64,000 nucleotides of DNA from contig NZ_CP033091.2 in the NCBI RefSeq assembly GCF_003697165.2, positions 67,334-131,333 on the forward strand, in the 5' to 3' direction. Below, piece by piece: positions 62,252 to 64,000 of the stretch (position 1 is the first letter of the stretch; every line of letters starts with the position of its first letter). Source of the stretch: Escherichia coli DSM 30083 = JCM 1649 = ATCC 11775. Lineage in GTDB: Bacteria > Pseudomonadota > Gammaproteobacteria > Enterobacterales > Enterobacteriaceae. A model generated the notes under the pieces. That model saw nothing but the letters and a program-made list of their open reading frames with translations. It searched no databases and was not told the DNA's origin. Both the position numbers and the translations under genes were made by a program.

Positions 62252-62765
62252 CTAACCCAGCCTGGCCAGGGGAATATCTCGCCATTTAGTTGTATAACAC
62301 TGACTCAACATTTCCCGTTTCATTTGCCATTCAGGGGCGGTTCCTCGCCCCGCAAACCACACTTTCCCTTTTCCCGACTGGTTCAGTTCATCGAGTGTTT
62401 TCATTAACTTTTCACTGTTTTTACGGGGCTGGATTTCATCAAATAATCCCGGCTGCGCTATACCCGATGGTGTGAAATCAGCCAGCATGACTCCTGCCTT
62501 CATATAGCGGTACCCTTCACGCCAGACATGGTTTAAGGCTCTGCATGCGGCGGCAATAATGTCCCGGCTGTCCTGTGTGGGTAATGAAAGCTTTTCCACA
62601 GCGGCATTGCTGTAACAGGGTTCAGGGGGATGTCCGTACAAATGTCGTCACCTGCCGGCAATACTGACGCTCCCCACGTAGTTTCTCTGCGGCCCGCTCT
62701 GCATACTGAACAACAGCCTGGTGCATGGCATCTTTGTCTGTGATTCGTTCACCAAAACTGCGACT
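62252..62765 (-). pseudogene. umuC-like (impB/mucB) 3' fragment
   Basis: The C-terminal part of a UmuC-type Y-family polymerase subunit: QDSRDIIAAACRALN, YRYMKAGVML and KVWFAGRG segments are visible. Upstream, 62640-62765 encodes a matching stretch (SFGERITDKDAMHQ, EKLRGERQYC) in another frame; a small deletion after FVRTSP near 62622 joins them. The catalytic N-terminal half is missing. The 160 bases to IS1 copy 3 end an unrelated plus-strand frame (EKQSGLHTSVDC) that I cannot name. Confidence 0.85.
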
Positions 62766-62825
62766 ATGTCAACGCCACGATGTTTGACCGTTATTTGCCA
62801 TTTTCATGCCCGCTAAATACTTTCG

Positions 62826-63290
62826 TTACTGATGCTGTCCGCTTTGCACCATTTCATCATCACTGATTGGCGTTGTGTTTTTGGTCAGCACTCCAGCTTT
62901 ACGTTTCTCTTTTAACCGGTAACTCTCTCCTTGTTCTTTTTGACGGACGCATTTTACGTTTGGGCTGGATGTAGTAACGCAGCATGGAACGTCCGCCCGT
63001 ATAACCCATTGCCTTAATCTCCGCGAAGATAACCTCGCTATTCCAGACATTCTCTGCCAGGCGCATGTCGATGTAATCCATAAACGGTTTCAGCTTAACC
63101 ATTTTGTGGCGGGTCTTTCTGGCTGGCGGTTCAGGGTATTTGAGGTAGCGTCTGACCGTCCGTTCAGAGCAACCAATCTGAGCCGCAATATCGACAATGT
63201 ACGCGCCCTGCTGGCGCATTTGCTTTATCATGTAAAAGTCCTCTCTGCTCAGCATGTTGATGTCCTTTCTGGTGTGAGAACCTTAAGGAA
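62826..63290 (-). mobile_element. IS21-family remnant (istA start joined to istB end)
   Basis: The first ~105 codons of an IstA transposase (start 63255, MLSREDFYMIKQMRQQG, helix-turn-helix CSERTVRRYLKY) run to KMRPSKR near 62940. The rest (62826-62935) reads ESYRLKEKRKAGVLTKN...SGQHQ in another frame, like the end of the IstB helper. So an internal deletion removed most of both genes. Not functional. Ends not located. Confidence 0.7.
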
Positions 63291-63299
63291 ACAACATGT

Positions 63300-63740
63300 T
63301 GGGTGGAGCGGACAATCCAAATGGTGAATTACCGTCTTATATCACTGGCGCTGACACCTGTAGTTTGTATACACAATCCCTGGCATTGAAACACACATAT
63401 GAAGTGTACTTCGGATATGACCGTACGCTCAGGAAGTACGGCAGATTCCGTCAAAAATTACCTGTAAAGACAGACATCAGAAAAAACAGTGCTCGCCGCA
63501 GACCGGTGACCGGGCGAAGCCCGCGAACCGGCGAGGAAGCGCAATGTATCTGTAGTTACAGGGAGCAGGTACGCCCTGAAGCCCTTTCATAAAACGGTTG
63601 TGTGCGCTGTCCTTCTGGAATGATTTATCCACATATCCGGAGGCCCGATCCAGTAAACAGATCCATGAATGATCAACAAAGGATCCATTAAAGATCCCCA
63701 TATCGCTGCAAACCTTGTCACTCATGGGCCGGGACCACGA
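63300..63740. other. Region upstream of putative RepFIB origin
   Basis: No gene supported. It contains a GACCGGGCGAAGCCCGCG dyad near 63508-63535 and a TTATCCACA DnaA-box-like sequence (63624-63632), both expected near a replication origin, plus AAAGGATCCATTAAAGATCC direct repeats near 63677. Confidence 0.4.
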
Positions 63741-63744
63741 TCAC

Positions 63745-63851
63745 ATAAGCTGTGGCATGTTACTGATAAACTGTAACATGCTAATGATAAGCTGTATTCA
63801 GTAATCCATATACTGAAGTAAGTTAATGACATAAACTATGGTCAGTATGCC
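63745..63851. repeat. Iteron array, probable RepFIB origin
   Basis: Five adjacent 21-bp units: ATAAGCTGTGGCATGTTACTG, ATAAACTGTAACATGCTAAT-G, then three more degenerate units to about 63851. Spacing is regular and the units resemble Rep-binding iterons. RepFIB origins in ColV plasmids lie beside umuC/IS21 remnants and sit genes as here; the rep gene would be beyond 64000. Assignment to RepFIB is inferred from context. Confidence 0.55.
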
Positions 63852-64000
63852 AGACTCAGTTGTTAAATACAGGCTGCAGGTTTTTCTTCAGTCAGTTAGC
63901 GGAGTTCTGACACACGATTTTCTGTTTATTCTTTTACTGTCCACAGGCTGGAGGCTTTCTGGAAAACGAAAATTCAGACATCAAAAAACTGTTCGGCGAG

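Overview
The window is part of a large IncF conjugative virulence plasmid of Escherichia coli (or a close enterobacterial relative), of the ColV/ColBM type found in avian and extra-intestinal pathogenic strains. The signs are an F-type transfer region, F-type SopABC partition, the plasmid aerobactin and sitABCD metal-uptake clusters, a truncated eno with crcB, and what looks like the start of a RepFIB-type origin. No colicin V or other colicin operon lies inside the window.

Layout. Positions 1-17650 hold the tra/trb type IV secretion and F-pilus operon on the minus strand, from traG (cut by the window edge) back to traY. The regulators traJ, finP and traM and oriT follow (17745-19400). The nic site is on the plus strand at about 19327/19328, so the plus strand is transferred and everything to its right is leading region (19419 to about 32190). 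Almost all leading-region genes are on the minus strand and therefore use the incoming T-strand as template. They fall into three groups, each preceded by a copy of a ~530-bp repeat with an Frpo-like hairpin: yubO-yubP; ssb-yubL-yubM-psiB-psiA (with a hok/mok/sok module after it); and a DUF3560-like gene with an NPPF methyltransferase. psiB carries an in-frame amber codon, and ssb carries a one-base deletion that removes the conserved acidic tip of SSB.

An IS110-family element (about 32187-33400) ends the leading region. Next come a two-gene SLATT-like cassette, a decayed small gene, twelve 43-bp sopC repeats, sopB and sopA. No repE lies next to sopA; an IS1 lies there instead. Between two directly oriented IS1 copies (38039-38806 and 45030-45797) is an A+T-rich accessory island. 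It holds two copies of a DinQ/TisB-like small hydrophobic peptide gene, one with a complete type I toxin-antitoxin layout. It also has a 500-residue internally duplicated protein of unknown function, small membrane proteins, and a PD-(D/E)XK-type nuclease gene cut by IS1.

From 45798 to 61319 is the iron and manganese island: iutA-iucDCBA (aerobactin receptor and synthesis, Fur box at 54281), shiF, a fluoride-resistance remnant (eno fragment, small membrane gene, crcB) and sitABCD (MntR-type operator at 61052). It is bounded by inverted IS1 copies 2 and 3. The right end holds a umuC-like pseudogene, an internally deleted IS21-family element and iterons that probably belong to the RepFIB origin.

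Product names rest on recognising family sequence and gene order by eye; no database search was run. Statements about function are family knowledge unless described as seen in the sequence.
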